DNA of 64,000 nt, taken from positions 62,001 to 126,000 of the forward strand of contig JAQVCS010000004.1 in the NCBI GenBank assembly GCA_028689675.1, written 5' to 3'. A program made the position numbers and the translations under genes. Of the stretch, positions 14,983-25,458 are shown piece by piece. Source of the DNA: Desulfovibrionaceae bacterium. GTDB lineage: Bacteria > Desulfobacterota > Desulfovibrionia > Desulfovibrionales > Desulfovibrionaceae. The stretch's first letter is position 1; each line of letters opens with the position of its first letter. The notes beneath the pieces are model-generated. The model did not search any database and was not told the origin of the DNA. It saw only the letters and a list, made by a program, of their open reading frames with translations.

Positions 14983-16788
14983 GACCTCCGTAGTCCTGCC
15001 AGCACGTCTGCCGCCCCTCTTCCAAGAATAGCGGGCTGCGGTCTGGTTCGTATGCTTTGCGTTTGCGCTTTGGGCTGGTGCTGTGTTGCTGCCTGTTTTT
15101 CTTCTGGACGCCGCGCCTTGCTGACGTGCAGCATCCACGCCAAGGCCTGCAAATAGTATTCGCAGTCAAAAGCGTGGTTAGGGCGGCCGTGCGGGTTGTC
15201 CCACATATTTTTTTCTGCATTCCACACTTCAGCACACATTTCTTTAGCATAGGCAAGCAGGCTTTCTTTGTCCGATGCGTGCAGATAAAAAGCCCCTGGG
15301 TCGCCAGCCTGAATGGACAGCTTCGCCGCCAGCATACCCTTAAACAGCGTGGTATCCACGCGGTGCAGCAGAATGCCACCTGGGATTTTCAGACGTTCGC
15401 CCTTCATGCCTGGGAAATATTCCTGCGGCGCGTAGCTGATGGGCGATGCTGGGGAATGTACACCCTGCGAAGGGAAGACGCGCTCTCGGTTTTTTGCAGC
15501 CCACGCATACACTGCCGCAGTGCGCTCTGGATGCCCCATTGCGTCAATCATCACAGCGCGCACCTTATACGCAGTGCCAGCGGCATCATGATATTCAGAT
15601 TTCCAAAAAAGCTCATCCAGCGCAGCAAGCGAAGGCGCAACGCCTTCTTGCACCAGCCAGCTTTCCGCATCATCGCCATAGCCGAAGGCGCGGATTACAT
15701 AACGGAAATAGCGCAATTGCGTATCCACGGCTGCCAGCAGGCAGGAAACACGGGAAAGGCTTCTGCCATCGGGCAACAAGGTTGGGCTGGGCACAATGCC
15801 GCGCGGGCGGTCATCGCACAGGGCAAGTAGGGCATCTTCTGTGCGTGTTTCAAAAGCCTCTTCCCACGGTTCAGCCTTAAAATTATTTTGCAGGTCTTTC
15901 TTTTCCATGCGGTCATCAGACAAAGCGCAGGAACAGGCAATAGAGGCAATATCAGCGAGCTTCACGAAAGGGGAAATCCACGCGGGAATGTGAAAACCAA
16001 TGAAAATAGGGCGCACTGCTTCCAAATGCTCCATGAGTGCCATACCCGCCAGCCTTTTCACGCCAGCACCCACGCAAAACCGCTTCGTCACGGTCGGCAT
16101 CTGTCCAATGCGCCCCGCAATGCTGGCATTCATACCAAGCAAGCGAGCGGCTTTTTATCTGCACTGGCTTCATATCGTCTTGCCAACGGATATTTTCAAA
16201 TTCCATGAGCAATTCTGTGCCACACGCGGGGCAAATAACGTGATAGCGATACCGCGCTTCAGCAAGCTGCCATGCGCGGTGTATAGCGCCATTGACCACG
16301 GTGGGTGTGGAAATTTTCCAAATTCGCGCCTTGCGCCCCCATGTGATGACGCGCTTTTCGGCAAGAGCCTCTGACGATGCCTCTTTTTTCTGGTTTTGGT
16401 ACTTGTCCAATTCATCCAGCACCAAGTGCCGAATAGGTTTATTGCCCAGCCGCGATGCCGAGCCAGACCACGCCATGTGTATTGTCATGTGCGCCAATTT
16501 GATGCGCAGCGCAGAAAGGTCGTCTGCCATGCCTGTCATATATTCACGCAGGCGCGGGCTTGCCATGAGCATAGGAATAACGCGGTCTTGCGCATTTTCC
16601 TTTGCCGTTGCCTCGTCTGGATAGACATACAGCACTGGGCCTGGGGCGCGGTCAACTGCATAGCCGATGCAGTTATGCACAGCCTCAGTGCCGCCAGATT
16701 GAGGGCATTTCATCATGGCAATACTCTGGACGGAAGGGAAAAATGAGGCATTCATGATGTCGGTTGTATAGGGCGTCACGGCATTATG
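14979..16788 (-). pseudogene. Phage terminase large subunit (GpA type), truncated and frameshifted
   Basis: Two frames together give most of a GpA-type terminase. The first (16788 to about 16040) has the ATPase part: KCPQSGGTEAVHN, LYVYPDEATAKENA, HLVLDELDKY, and a zinc-ribbon-like pair (CPACG, CQHCG). The second (about 16040 to 14979) has the nuclease-side part: GFHIPAWISPFVKLADIA, CDDRPRGIVPS and HAFDCEYYLQALAW. The frame changes between them. The true N-terminus is missing, and the sequence upstream of WHNAVTPY is antisense integrase. A longer relative lies at 60114-61862. Confidence 0.85.
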
Positions 16789-17195
16789 CCAACTTGGAAT
16801 GTCGGGATATTGACCTGACACGAAAGACTGCCACCCTTTGGAAGACCAAAACAGGACGCGCCAGAACCGTGCCTATTGCAGATTGTATTTTCCCGATTGT
16901 GGAAGAAAAATATAAAGCAGCTGGGGGAAGTGGGCGACTTTTCCCTCTGGCAACAAATGATTGGATGCACAACGCATGGATGCGTGTCCGCTTCCTTATG
17001 GGTATGGATGGTGACCCTCAATTTGTGCCACACATGCTTAGGCATACCTGCGCTACAAGACTGGCGCAACGTGGGGTAAGCATGCCCGTCATAAAAGAGT
17101 GGATGGGACACACAACCATTATCACAACATCACGGTATACGCACTTTGCCCCTTCTGACCTTCAGGGGGCGGCTGCACTACTTTCTCAAAAGTAA
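16788..17195 (+). pseudogene. Tyrosine recombinase (phage integrase), C-terminal fragment
   Basis: Encodes the catalytic half: LECRDIDLTRKTATLWKT, the HMLRHTCATRLAQRG box with the H-x-x-R residues, EWMGHTTIITTSRYTHF with the catalytic His and Tyr, and a short tail. The N-terminal arm/core-binding domain and the first catalytic Arg are gone. Its cut 5' end abuts, head to head, the cut 5' end of the terminase. It lies 210 bases from tRNA-Leu, the likely original attachment gene. Confidence 0.85.
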
Positions 17196-17205
17196 CAATG
17201 ACAAA

Positions 17206-17245
17206 AAGGCTACCTTCGCTTTCACGGGGGTAGCCTTCCTTCTTT
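17206..17245 (+). terminator. Terminator after the integrase fragment
   Basis: AAGGCTACC pairs with GGTAGCCTT, followed by a T-rich tract. Confidence 0.65.
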
Positions 17246-17308
17246 CTCGTAATGATGGTGGTGGAAAATCAGGTCTATAAAAGGTTTCCTATTATTCAAA
17301 ATGAGAAT

Positions 17309-17361
17309 GCCCCTCAATTACAGTTTACAATTTTACAATTCTAACACTGCATTTGAGGGGC
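17309..17361. repeat. Inverted repeat between integrase and tRNA-Leu
   Basis: Arms GCCCCTCAA and TTGAGGGGC are separated by 35 AT-rich bases containing a direct repeat (TTTACAATTTTACAATT). Could be an arm-site region of the lost attachment site, or a hairpin. Confidence 0.4.
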
Positions 17362-17406
17362 TATTACATGTACAGGTTTTTATGCTATAACCTGCCAAAA
17401 TTTTTG

Positions 17407-17493
17407 TGGTACCGGGAGCGAGACTTGAACTCGCAAGAGGTTGCCCTCGGCGGATTTTGAGTCCGCTGCGTCTACCAATTCCACCATCCCGGC
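17407..17493 (-). tRNA. tRNA-Leu (anticodon CAA)
   Basis: The minus strand starts GCCGGGATGGTGGAATTGG and ends with an encoded CCA. The anticodon stem GCGGA/TCCGC encloses CTCAAAA, giving CAA. A long variable arm is present, as expected for a class II tRNA. The truncated phage integrase lies just to its left, so its 3' end probably served as a phage attachment site. Confidence 0.95.
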
Positions 17494-17508
17494 GTTCGAT
17501 GAGCAGGT

Positions 17509-17535
17509 TTTATACAAAGCGCGTGGCTTTGTCAA
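17509..17535 (-). promoter_or_regulatory. Promoter of tRNA-Leu
   Basis: On the minus strand: TTGACA, a 15-base spacer, TATAAA, 15 bases upstream of the tRNA 5' end. Confidence 0.6.
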
Positions 17536-17600
17536 GCGCTTTGCCTTTATTTTATTATTTTTTTATAGACAGTGCAGAACTGGCAAAAATACAGGGCTTG

Positions 17601-18398
17601 TTAATGCACCATAAAATAATACACAAAAGGTACAAGCAAGAGGCGGTATAGGGCAAAAGGAACAAGTGTCATGCGCCCCACCAGCGCAATAAAGACCTTG
17701 ACCGCCAATAAGGCAGAAACAAAAGCTCCCAGCATGCCAATAGCAAAGAAGGGGATGTCTGCCGCGGTGAATAAATGCCAACTTTTCAGCATATCATAGC
17801 CTGTTGCCGCTACCATGATGGGCACAGCGGCAATGAAAGAATATTCTGCCGCCACATTGCGCTTTGCCCCCAAAATCATACCGCCCATAATGGTGGCTGC
17901 CGAGCGCGAAAAACCAGGCCACAGGGCAAGGCATTGAAAGCAGCCTATACCCAAGGCAAGCTTAGGTGTTATTTCATCAAGGCTCAGGCACTCAGGCTTG
18001 TACTGCTTTTTTTCTACAGCAATCATGCACAGCGCCCCTACCGCCAAAGCCACAGCCACAGCCGCAGGGTTAAACAAATAGTGCTTAATAGCGCTGTGTG
18101 TAAGCAAGCCCAACACGCAGGCAGGAATGCAGGTTAAAAGCAACAAGCCTATGCCGCGCATACCAGAAAAGCGCACGCCTGCCTGCGGGCGCAGCAAGCC
18201 CCAAAAACGCCCCCAATACAGCACCACCACGGCAAGAATAGCCCCAAGCTGAATAACCACATCAAAAGTAGCGGCTTTTTCCCCAGCGTGCCCCAGCAAA
18301 TCTCCAGCTAAAATTAAATGCCCTGTAGAGGACACGGGCAAAAATTCCGTTAGCCCTTCGACTATGCTTAAAAGTAATGCAACAGACCAACTTTCCAT
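17601..18398 (-). CDS. uppP: Undecaprenyl-diphosphatase
   Basis: Inner-membrane enzyme that recycles undecaprenyl pyrophosphate to the monophosphate lipid carrier for peptidoglycan and other envelope glycans; also called BacA. 265 residues and about 8 hydrophobic segments. The two family motifs are present: EGLTEFLPVSSTGHLIL near the N-terminus, and PGFSRSAATIMGGM (about residues 160-173). AGGAG lies 5-6 bases before the ATG. Single-gene unit. Confidence 0.95.
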   Translation of the reverse strand: MESWSVALLLSIVEGLTEFLPVSSTGHLILAGDLLGHAGEKAATFDVVIQLGAILAVVVLYWGRFWGLLRPQAGVRFSGMRGIGLLLLTCIPACVLGLLTHSAIKHYLFNPAAVAVALAVGALCMIAVEKKQYKPECLSLDEITPKLALGIGCFQCLALWPGFSRSAATIMGGMILGAKRNVAAEYSFIAAVPIMVAATGYDMLKSWHLFTAADIPFFAIGMLGAFVSALLAVKVFIALVGRMTLVPFALYRLLLVPFVYYFMVH

Positions 18399-18461
18399 GC
18401 TGTCTCCTTCATTGTCAGCGGGCTGAACTTGGGCTATTGTTCACAAAAAAGGAGAACAGCC

Positions 18462-18641
18462 ATGTCCAGCCTTATACCCGCCGCGGAACTGGTTAAACAA
18501 GCTGCCGCGTGGATTGCCGAAGCGCGCAGCCTGCACCCTGAAAAAAATCTTGCCACCCTGCTGGATGAAGCAGGAATGCGCTTTAACCTTACCCCGCTTG
18601 ACAGCCAAAGCCTTGAGCGCATTTTCAGCAGCAAAGCCTAA
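18462..18641 (+). CDS. Small conserved-looking protein, unknown function
   Basis: 59 residues starting MSSLIPAAELVKQAAAWIAE, predicted helical and soluble, ending LERIFSSKA. AAAAGGAG lies 6 bases before this ATG, which decides the start against the in-frame codon at 18429. It is divergent from uppP. I do not recognise the family. Confidence 0.6.
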   Translation: MSSLIPAAELVKQAAAWIAEARSLHPEKNLATLLDEAGMRFNLTPLDSQSLERIFSSKA

Positions 18642-18998
18642 CCATGTCAGGCAAAAGCCTTGCGGCGCATCTTGTCTGTCACAAGCCCGCCCCGCTGGCA
18701 AGCAAATAATACAGGGGGGAAGAGAAACCTTTATGCACAAAGAGTTCCCCTTCCCCCCTTTCAAGACACAATAAAAGCGTATTCAGGCAAATCTGCGTTT
18801 AGCCCAAGGGCATACGCCCCAAAGCAGGTCGCATTTAAGTAATACCTAAACGCAAATATACTTTGGTATGCCACAGCACAAAAACAGTGCACTTGTGCCG
18901 CGCGTGGTGGGCAGGCATTCCCGCATTCTTATCGTACTCGACCAGAATAAAAGCTGAAGTTTGACACCGCCAGCGAAAAAAAGCCGTGTTCACACACC
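18642..18998. other. Intergenic stretch without a gene
   Basis: Short frames only, none with a ribosome site or recognisable protein. No clear terminator for metG was found here. Confidence 0.5.
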
Positions 18999-20945
18999 CT
19001 AGGCTATGCCGCTGCCATTGGGCACAGGTGCACCTACGGTGAGCAATTCCAGCTTGCCGTCTTTTTCTGCCGTAAGCACCATGCCGTGGGAAAGCAAGCC
19101 ACGAATTTTACGCGGGGCAAGGTTGGCCACCACGCACACCTGCCGCCCCACCAGCGCCTCGGGCTGATAAAAATCGGCAAGGCCAGAAAGAATCTGCCTT
19201 GGGGCTTCTTCACCCAAATCAATTTCAAGGCGCAAAATACGGTCGGCATTGGGGTGCTTTTCAGCAACAAGCACTGTGCCTATACGCATATCCACAGCCT
19301 TAAAGGCGTCAAAGTCAATATTGTTGCCCGTAGCAATGGCTTCTGGCTCAGGCTTTTTTTCTTTTTTGGCCTTGGCTGGCTTGGCCGCAGCTTCCACCTT
19401 GGGCATGTCGATGCGCGGGAATAAATTAGAAGCGGCAGCAATGTGCGCCCCACAAGCAAGGCCGCCCCAGCTTGCAATTTCTTCATCCAAAGTAGTGGCG
19501 GGCATGCCATCGCGCAGGGGCACGGCCAATTGTTCCAGCATAGCACAGGCAGCTGTAGGCATAACAGGCCACACACAAACAGCCACCTTACGCATGGCTT
19601 CCAGCAAAGTGTACAGCACAGCGCCAAGGCGCTCTGTCTGCCCCTGCTTGGCCAATGCCCACGGGGCTTGGCTATCCACATATTTATTCAGCGCACGCAC
19701 CAGCACCCACAAGGAATCCAGCCCCTGAGCAAAGAGGGTTTGCCCAAAAAGCTGACGGTAATTGTGCATGCACTCGGCAGCCAGCTCGCGTATGGCCTTG
19801 TCATCTTCATGCTCCACAGCGGGCATGGCAGGCACAATGCCTTCAAAATATTTGGCATTCATAGAAAGCACGCGGCTGTACAAATTGCCCAAATCATTGG
19901 CAAGGTCGGCATTCATGCGCGTTATCATGCTTTCTTCGGTGCAATTGGCATCTGAGCCAAAGGTCATTTCACGCAGCAAGAAATACCTGAAGGCATCCAC
20001 GCCAAAGCGCTGGGCAGTTTCCAGCGGGTCAACCACATTGCCCAAAGATTTTGACATCTTGGTATCGCGCACCAGCCAATAGCCATGCACATTCAAATGC
20101 TTATACAAGGGCAGGCCAGCGGCTTTCAGCATGGTTGGCCAAAAGACGGCATGCGGCTTTAAAATATCTTTGGCAACAAGGTGCTCGGCAGGCCAGAACT
20201 GCTCAAACCTGCTGCCCTCTTCTGACCAGCCCAGCGCGCTGATATAGTTTAACAAAGCGTCAAACCACACATAGCAGACATAGTCTTTATCAAAAGGCAG
20301 CTCTATGCCCCAAGTCAGGCGGCTTTTGGGGCGCGAAATACACAAATCTTCCAAAGCGCCGCTTTCCAGCATAGCCAGCACTTCGTTGCGATAGCGCTCT
20401 GGACGGATAAAATTGGGGTTTTCTTCAATATATTGCTTGAGCCACGGCAAATATTTTGACATGCGAAAGAAGTAATTCTTTTCGCTAATAAACTCTGGCT
20501 TGGTCAAATGCTGGGGGCACAGGCCGTTTTCCAGCTCTTTTTCGGTATAAAAGCGCTCGCAGCCATAGCAATAATGCCCGCCAAATTCGCCAAAATAAAT
20601 ATCGCCATTGTTATAAACCTGCTGCAAAAACTTCTGCACCAGTTTTTTATGATGCGCGTCAGTGGTACGCACAAAAGCGTCATTGGCAATGCCCAGCTTA
20701 GGCCACAGGGCACGAAATTCATTGCTGATGCCATCCACAAATTCTTGCGGCGTCACCTTGTTTTTTTCTGCCGCCTGTACAATTTTATCACCATGCTCGT
20801 CTGTGCCAGTAAGGAAAAAAGTCTCTTCTCCCAGCAGCTTATGGTAGCGAGCCAAGGCATCGGCTACAATGGTGGTATAGGCATGCCCCAAATGCGGGCG
20901 GGCATTCACATAATAAATCGGTGTGGTAATACAAAAAGAATTCAC
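18999..20945 (-). CDS. metG: Methionine--tRNA ligase
   Basis: Class I aminoacyl-tRNA synthetase, 648 residues. HIGH-type motif PHLGH near residue 15, the zinc-binding knuckle CYGCERFYTEKELENGLCP, TKMSKSLGN as the KMSKS loop, and a C-terminal EMAP/Arc1p-type tRNA-binding domain (DMRIGTVLVAEKHPNADRIL). The frame is open to 21023, but GGAG 7 bases before a GTG at 20945 gives the family start (NSFCITTPIYYVNARPHLGH). Follows ricT by 16 bases in a gatB-ricT-metG run. Confidence 0.95.
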   Translation of the reverse strand: MNSFCITTPIYYVNARPHLGHAYTTIVADALARYHKLLGEETFFLTGTDEHGDKIVQAAEKNKVTPQEFVDGISNEFRALWPKLGIANDAFVRTTDAHHKKLVQKFLQQVYNNGDIYFGEFGGHYCYGCERFYTEKELENGLCPQHLTKPEFISEKNYFFRMSKYLPWLKQYIEENPNFIRPERYRNEVLAMLESGALEDLCISRPKSRLTWGIELPFDKDYVCYVWFDALLNYISALGWSEEGSRFEQFWPAEHLVAKDILKPHAVFWPTMLKAAGLPLYKHLNVHGYWLVRDTKMSKSLGNVVDPLETAQRFGVDAFRYFLLREMTFGSDANCTEESMITRMNADLANDLGNLYSRVLSMNAKYFEGIVPAMPAVEHEDDKAIRELAAECMHNYRQLFGQTLFAQGLDSLWVLVRALNKYVDSQAPWALAKQGQTERLGAVLYTLLEAMRKVAVCVWPVMPTAACAMLEQLAVPLRDGMPATTLDEEIASWGGLACGAHIAAASNLFPRIDMPKVEAAAKPAKAKKEKKPEPEAIATGNNIDFDAFKAVDMRIGTVLVAEKHPNADRILRLEIDLGEEAPRQILSGLADFYQPEALVGRQVCVVANLAPRKIRGLLSHGMVLTAEKDGKLELLTVGAPVPNGSGIA

Positions 20946-20961
20946 GGTGCTACTCCAAATA

Positions 20962-21999
20962 TTAGCTCTCGCCGCGTGGTTTTTTACGGCGCTTTTTCTT
21001 TTTTGCCCCTTCCACAGGCTCAAAGCTCACTTCGGGCTTTGCTGGGGCAGGGTTTTCATCAAGCAAGGGCAACATATCGTCAAATAAAGCAGGGTCATCC
21101 ACTGTATCAGGCGTGGCAGAAAAGACCAGCAGCCCTTCCCCCTGCTGCTGGGCAGGCTTGGGGCGTGGCGGGGCAGCTTGGGCAGCCTGCGCCATTTCGG
21201 GGCGGAAGGGGTTGAGCTCCTGCCATTCTTCAAGGGTAAATTCCAGCTCTTCATTGCTTTCTGAAAGCACTGAAATGCTGTTGCGGAACATATTGGCACG
21301 CAGCACCTTCATGCCGCCCTGCGTTGTTTGGTATTTCTTCCCCAAACGCGGGCAGGCATGATGAAAAGTATCATAATTTTCCTGCTCATACGAAAGGCAG
21401 CACAGCAAGCGCCCACAAATGCCCGAAATCTTGGTGGGGTTCAAAAACAAATTCTGCTCTTTGGCCATGCGAATGGTCACAGGGGCAAATTTGCGCAAAT
21501 AGCGGCGGCAGCAGCATACCATGCCGCAATTGCCCACAGCGCCCACCATTTGCGTTTCATGACGCACGCCTATTTGCCGCAATTCAATGCGCGAGCGGTA
21601 TTCGCGCACCAAATCTTTAACCAGTTCACGAAAGTCAATGCGGGCTGGCGCGGTGAAATAAAAAACAAATTTGCTGCGGTCAAAAAATATTTCCACATCC
21701 ACCAATTTCATATCTAAATGGCGGTTATTTATGCACTGGCGGCAAAAATGCCTTGCCTGCTGGGCAAGCTCTTCATTAGCGCGCCCGCTTTCTTTTTCTT
21801 CTGCTGTGGCAAGGCGCAAAATGGGGGTCAGGGCTTCTTCTTGCTCGGAGGGCAGGCTGTCATAGCAGTGCATGACCGTGCCCAGCTCTAAGCCCTGTTC
21901 TGTTTCAACCATAATCTGCTCGCCCACGGCAATAGCCTCGGGCGAGGTGAACAGGCTTGTTTGCCCAAAAAGACGAAAACGAATGCTGAGTATATACAT
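20962..21999 (-). CDS. ricT: PSP1-domain protein, RicT/YaaT family
   Basis: 345 residues. The PSP1 domain occupies roughly residues 60-200, with the Cys-rich GNCGMVCCCRRYLRK and ISGICGRLLCCLSYE that hold Fe-S centres in characterised RicT. In Bacillus RicT works with RicA/RicF in RNase Y-dependent mRNA processing; the role in deltaproteobacteria is not established. The C-terminus is a low-complexity Pro/Ala-rich tail ending in KKKKRRKK. The start ATG at 21999 is 1 base after the gatB stop, while the frame upstream overlaps gatB. Confidence 0.85.
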   Translation of the reverse strand: MYILSIRFRLFGQTSLFTSPEAIAVGEQIMVETEQGLELGTVMHCYDSLPSEQEEALTPILRLATAEEKESGRANEELAQQARHFCRQCINNRHLDMKLVDVEIFFDRSKFVFYFTAPARIDFRELVKDLVREYRSRIELRQIGVRHETQMVGAVGNCGMVCCCRRYLRKFAPVTIRMAKEQNLFLNPTKISGICGRLLCCLSYEQENYDTFHHACPRLGKKYQTTQGGMKVLRANMFRNSISVLSESNEELEFTLEEWQELNPFRPEMAQAAQAAPPRPKPAQQQGEGLLVFSATPDTVDDPALFDDMLPLLDENPAPAKPEVSFEPVEGAKKKKRRKKPRGES

Positions 22000-22000
22000 A

Positions 22001-23425
22001 TTATTGTAACTTTTGCGCCAGCAAGCTATTGATGGCGGCGGGGTTGCCCTTGCCCTTGGTGGCGCGCATAACCTGCCCCACAAAAAAGCCCATGAGCTTG
22101 GTTTTGCCCCCGCGAAAGGCTTCTACTTCCGCAGGGTTGGCAGCAATAATGCCGTCTACAATGCCTTCCAGCTCGCCTGTGTCTGAAATTTGCACCAGCC
22201 CTTTTTCTTTTACATAGGCTTCGGGCATAGCGCCGCTTTCCAGCAAGTCGGGCACAATGTCATTGGCAATGGTGGCGCTAATAAGGCCATTTTCCACAAT
22301 ATTTACCAGCTCTGCCAAGGCGGCTGGGCTGAACTGGGTATCGGCCACGGTGCAGCCGCGGGCATTTAAAGCACGCTGCAATGCGCCTATCATAATATTG
22401 GCCACTTTGCGGGCTTCGGCATGGCTGGCGGCTTCTTCAAAAAAATCTGCCATGGCGCGGCTGGAAACCAGCACCTCGGCATCGGCTTCGGGCAGGCCAG
22501 TCATGGCGGTAAAGCGGGCAAGGCGGCTGGCGGGCAGCTCGGGCAGCTCGGCACGCCATGCGGCCATTTGCTCATCGCTTATGCCCACGGGCAGCAGGTC
22601 TGGGTCGGGGAAGTAGCGGTAATCGTGGGCTTCTTCCTTGCCGCGCATGGAGGCCGTGGTATTTTTTACGGCATCATACAAGCGGGTTTCTTGCACCACC
22701 TGCCCGCCGTCTTCCAAAATATCTTTCTGGCGCTCAATTTCTATTTCAATAGCCCGCTGCACATTGCGGAAAGAATTGAGGTTTTTCAATTCGGCGCGCG
22801 TGCCCAGCGCTTCGCCCTTTTTATGAATGGACACGTTGGCATCGCAGCGGAAATTGCCTTCTTCCATATTGCCGTCGCTCACGCCCAGATAGGTAACTAT
22901 GGAATGCAATGCCTTGAGGTAGGCAACGGCCTCTGCCCCAGAGCGCATATCGGGCTCAGAAACAATTTCCACCAAGGGCGTACCCGCACGGTTCAAATCC
23001 ACATAGCTGACATTTTCGTGCTGGGCATGAATGTTTTTGCCCGCGTCATTTTCCATATGAATGCGGGTAATGCCAATATGGCGGCTTTGCCCTTCTACCA
23101 TAACATCCAAATAGCCATGCTCGCACAGGGGCAAGTCCAGCTGAGAAATTTGATAGCCCGAGGGCAAGTCGGGGTAAAAATAATTTTTACGGGCAAAGAC
23201 AGAATTTTGGTTAATTTCGCAATGCGTGGCAAGCCCCACCAGCGTGGCATAGTGCACAGCCTGTGCATTGACGCGGGGCAGCGCCCCGGGCATGCCAGCG
23301 CACACTTCGCACACATTGCTGTTGGGGGCAGAGCCAAAATGGTTGGGGCAAGAACAAAATAATTTTGAAGCTGTTGCCAGCTGCACATGCACTTCAAGCC
23401 CGATGACGGCTTCATAGTCGGCCAT
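22001..23425 (-). CDS. gatB: Aspartyl/glutamyl-tRNA(Asn/Gln) amidotransferase subunit B
   Basis: Tunnel/kinase subunit of GatCAB, which amidates misacylated Glu-tRNA(Gln) or Asp-tRNA(Asn). 474 residues, family length. N-terminal [20 protein letters not shown] and [12 protein letters not shown] with the zinc cysteines, then [16 protein letters not shown], and a C-terminal YqeY/GatB tail ([14 protein letters not shown]). AAGGA precedes the ATG. gatA and gatC are not in the window. Confidence 0.95.
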   Translation of the reverse strand: MADYEAVIGLEVHVQLATASKLFCSCPNHFGSAPNSNVCEVCAGMPGALPRVNAQAVHYATLVGLATHCEINQNSVFARKNYFYPDLPSGYQISQLDLPLCEHGYLDVMVEGQSRHIGITRIHMENDAGKNIHAQHENVSYVDLNRAGTPLVEIVSEPDMRSGAEAVAYLKALHSIVTYLGVSDGNMEEGNFRCDANVSIHKKGEALGTRAELKNLNSFRNVQRAIEIEIERQKDILEDGGQVVQETRLYDAVKNTTASMRGKEEAHDYRYFPDPDLLPVGISDEQMAAWRAELPELPASRLARFTAMTGLPEADAEVLVSSRAMADFFEEAASHAEARKVANIMIGALQRALNARGCTVADTQFSPAALAELVNIVENGLISATIANDIVPDLLESGAMPEAYVKEKGLVQISDTGELEGIVDGIIAANPAEVEAFRGGKTKLMGFFVGQVMRATKGKGNPAAINSLLAQKLQ

Positions 23426-23436
23426 ATCTCAATTCC

Positions 23437-25206
23437 TTATCGTGTTTTTATTGTCGCGTCATAATATTTGCCCACACCGTATTCACTGCGGCGGAAGAAC
23501 AGGCGCGGCGCAGGGCCGATGATTTGCATTTCTCTGTTCTTTTCTTGCACGTCTATAGCTATACGCATTTCTTTGGTGCAGCCAGTGGAATAGGTGGCAT
23601 CTTTGCCTACCCAAATGGGCGGCACTTTGCGCCCCAGCAGGGCAAAGCTTTCTTCAATATCTTCAACAGATTGAAAGCGCCAAATGTCTATCAGGCCGCT
23701 GCGCTGCACCCTTTCCCACATAAACATCAGGTCATCACCATCCATGCCTTCAATAAAATGCTCGGCAGGGTTAATGATGAAAATATTGTCTGATTTTTTA
23801 CGCAAATTTTCCACAAAAGCCTTTACCAGCTTGCTTGCGGTGGCGGTTTGGCCTGGAATGCTGCCAATAACGCAGCTGTAAAACATCACGCTTTTGCCTG
23901 CTTCCCGCGCCTGCCGCATGGTACGGATAATCTTTTCCGCCTGCATATTCAAGTCTGTCTCGCTGAACTTGCGCACCGAAGAAGGCCTTGGGCGGGCTTC
24001 CACATGATATTGCTTATTCTTGGTATCCATCCAATAACACAGCACATCGCGAGTAAAGGCATGGGATGTTTTCAAAAAAATACCCGCATTGCGCCAGCCC
24101 TTGGCAATAACAAGGTCGCATTCCTTCCACGCACGGGCAAAGCTGACTGAAACGCGGCACAAATTCATGCGCTCTTGCGTACCATCCGAAATTATCAGCA
24201 ATTTGTGCTCACGCAGCAGGCGCAGCAGGGCATTTTTGCCTAGGGCTGGGTCGTGCACAATATAGGCTTTGTCGCGCCAAGCGGCAAGGTTGGGGTCGGC
24301 TTCCACATCCATAAGCGTAGGGGAAAAGAAATGAAAGCCTTGCTTAACGGCCACAATAACCCTGTGCCCCATGCGTATAAGCGCCTCAACAAAATACATA
24401 TCCAGCACAAAGCCACCATCGGCATCCACCAAAAAAAGCACTGTCATGCTTGCGGCATTGCCAAAAAACAGCTCTAGGGGCTTGCTTACCTGTTCCGCCT
24501 CGGCAAAGCCCTTTTGAATATCTATCACCGAGGGTAACGAATCAAGCCATGGGCGCGACATGCACGAAAGGTACATTTTGCGGGCTAGTTCTAAAAAATG
24601 CAGCCTTTTTTGAATGTCGAGCATGTCCCCAAAAAGCTCACTGCGGTCTACGGCGTGCAGCATTTGCTGCATGGTGGTGGCAGTAAGCATTTCTTGCTGA
24701 CGGCCGCACGAGGCAGAGCGGCGGTCTTCCCACAGTTCATTGAGACCATGGCGAAAAAAAGCCAAGGCTATCATGCGCTTGACCACGCGCGAAGGAATAA
24801 CCGTGCGCGTGGCTATTGCCTGACGAAAGCGATGCTTGCACAAGGTGAGCCTGCGGCGGGCATCGTCTCTATCCACACTGCTTTGGCGCACCAGCCGCAC
24901 AATAACGCGCCAAGCGCGATTATACATGGCATCAAGGGCGGCAACAGAAGCGGCAGAAGCCGCCGTGGCAGGGGCAGAGGTAGGCGTGCCCGACAAAATA
25001 TTGCACAAAATGGAATCTTCACAGGGCAGATACACCTGATCTTCTTCCAGCACCACCATAAAGCGCATTTGCTCTGGCGCGCCAATAAGCTGCGGGTTCA
25101 TATCATGCAATATATTGTTATCAATAAGAATATTGAAAAGCCAGCCATCAAAGGCCGTGTCTTTGCCAATACGAATATCTTTAGCATCACAACATGATAA
25201 AGGCAT
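23437..25206 (-). CDS. DUF89/ARMT1-like domain protein
   Basis: 589 residues. Residues about 260-410 resemble the DUF89 metal-dependent phosphatase fold: FLVDADGGFVLDMYFVEALI, a VKQG segment, and DLVIAKGWRN, which corresponds to the D-x-x-I-x-K-G-x-G-N motif. The N-terminal 230 residues are helical with an Ala-rich stretch and no recognised domain. AAAGGGG lies 6 bases before the ATG. It ends 11 bases before gatB, so probably heads that operon. The motif match is partial (the usual Asn-Gly-Glu is D-G-G here), so enzymatic activity is uncertain. Confidence 0.6.
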   Translation of the reverse strand: MPLSCCDAKDIRIGKDTAFDGWLFNILIDNNILHDMNPQLIGAPEQMRFMVVLEEDQVYLPCEDSILCNILSGTPTSAPATAASAASVAALDAMYNRAWRVIVRLVRQSSVDRDDARRRLTLCKHRFRQAIATRTVIPSRVVKRMIALAFFRHGLNELWEDRRSASCGRQQEMLTATTMQQMLHAVDRSELFGDMLDIQKRLHFLELARKMYLSCMSRPWLDSLPSVIDIQKGFAEAEQVSKPLELFFGNAASMTVLFLVDADGGFVLDMYFVEALIRMGHRVIVAVKQGFHFFSPTLMDVEADPNLAAWRDKAYIVHDPALGKNALLRLLREHKLLIISDGTQERMNLCRVSVSFARAWKECDLVIAKGWRNAGIFLKTSHAFTRDVLCYWMDTKNKQYHVEARPRPSSVRKFSETDLNMQAEKIIRTMRQAREAGKSVMFYSCVIGSIPGQTATASKLVKAFVENLRKKSDNIFIINPAEHFIEGMDGDDLMFMWERVQRSGLIDIWRFQSVEDIEESFALLGRKVPPIWVGKDATYSTGCTKEMRIAIDVQEKNREMQIIGPAPRLFFRRSEYGVGKYYDATIKTR

Positions 25207-25458
25207 TTTTTACCCCTTTGCTCTGTGCCTGCGGGCTGTTTTGTTCTGGCTATCCTGCCCAAGAGAGCACTTTTATTGTGAAATTGCTCTGGCAAGAGCG
25301 GGAGCAGACGCCCGCCACGAAGGTATCAGCGCGCTATGTGCGCTGTTCTGTGCCGAAGTGGACGTGTTTTTCGCCGTTAACATTGTACAATTTTAAAAGC
25401 ACCTTGCTCTGGCAGCCCTGCGGCTGTATGCCGCTGTGAGGCTTTGCCATGCCCTCCC

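Noticed and set aside
25194..25439. 81-codon plus-strand frame with a signal-like N-terminus
   Set aside because: It starts inside the opposite-strand DUF89-like gene without a ribosome site, and the downstream part is compositionally random.
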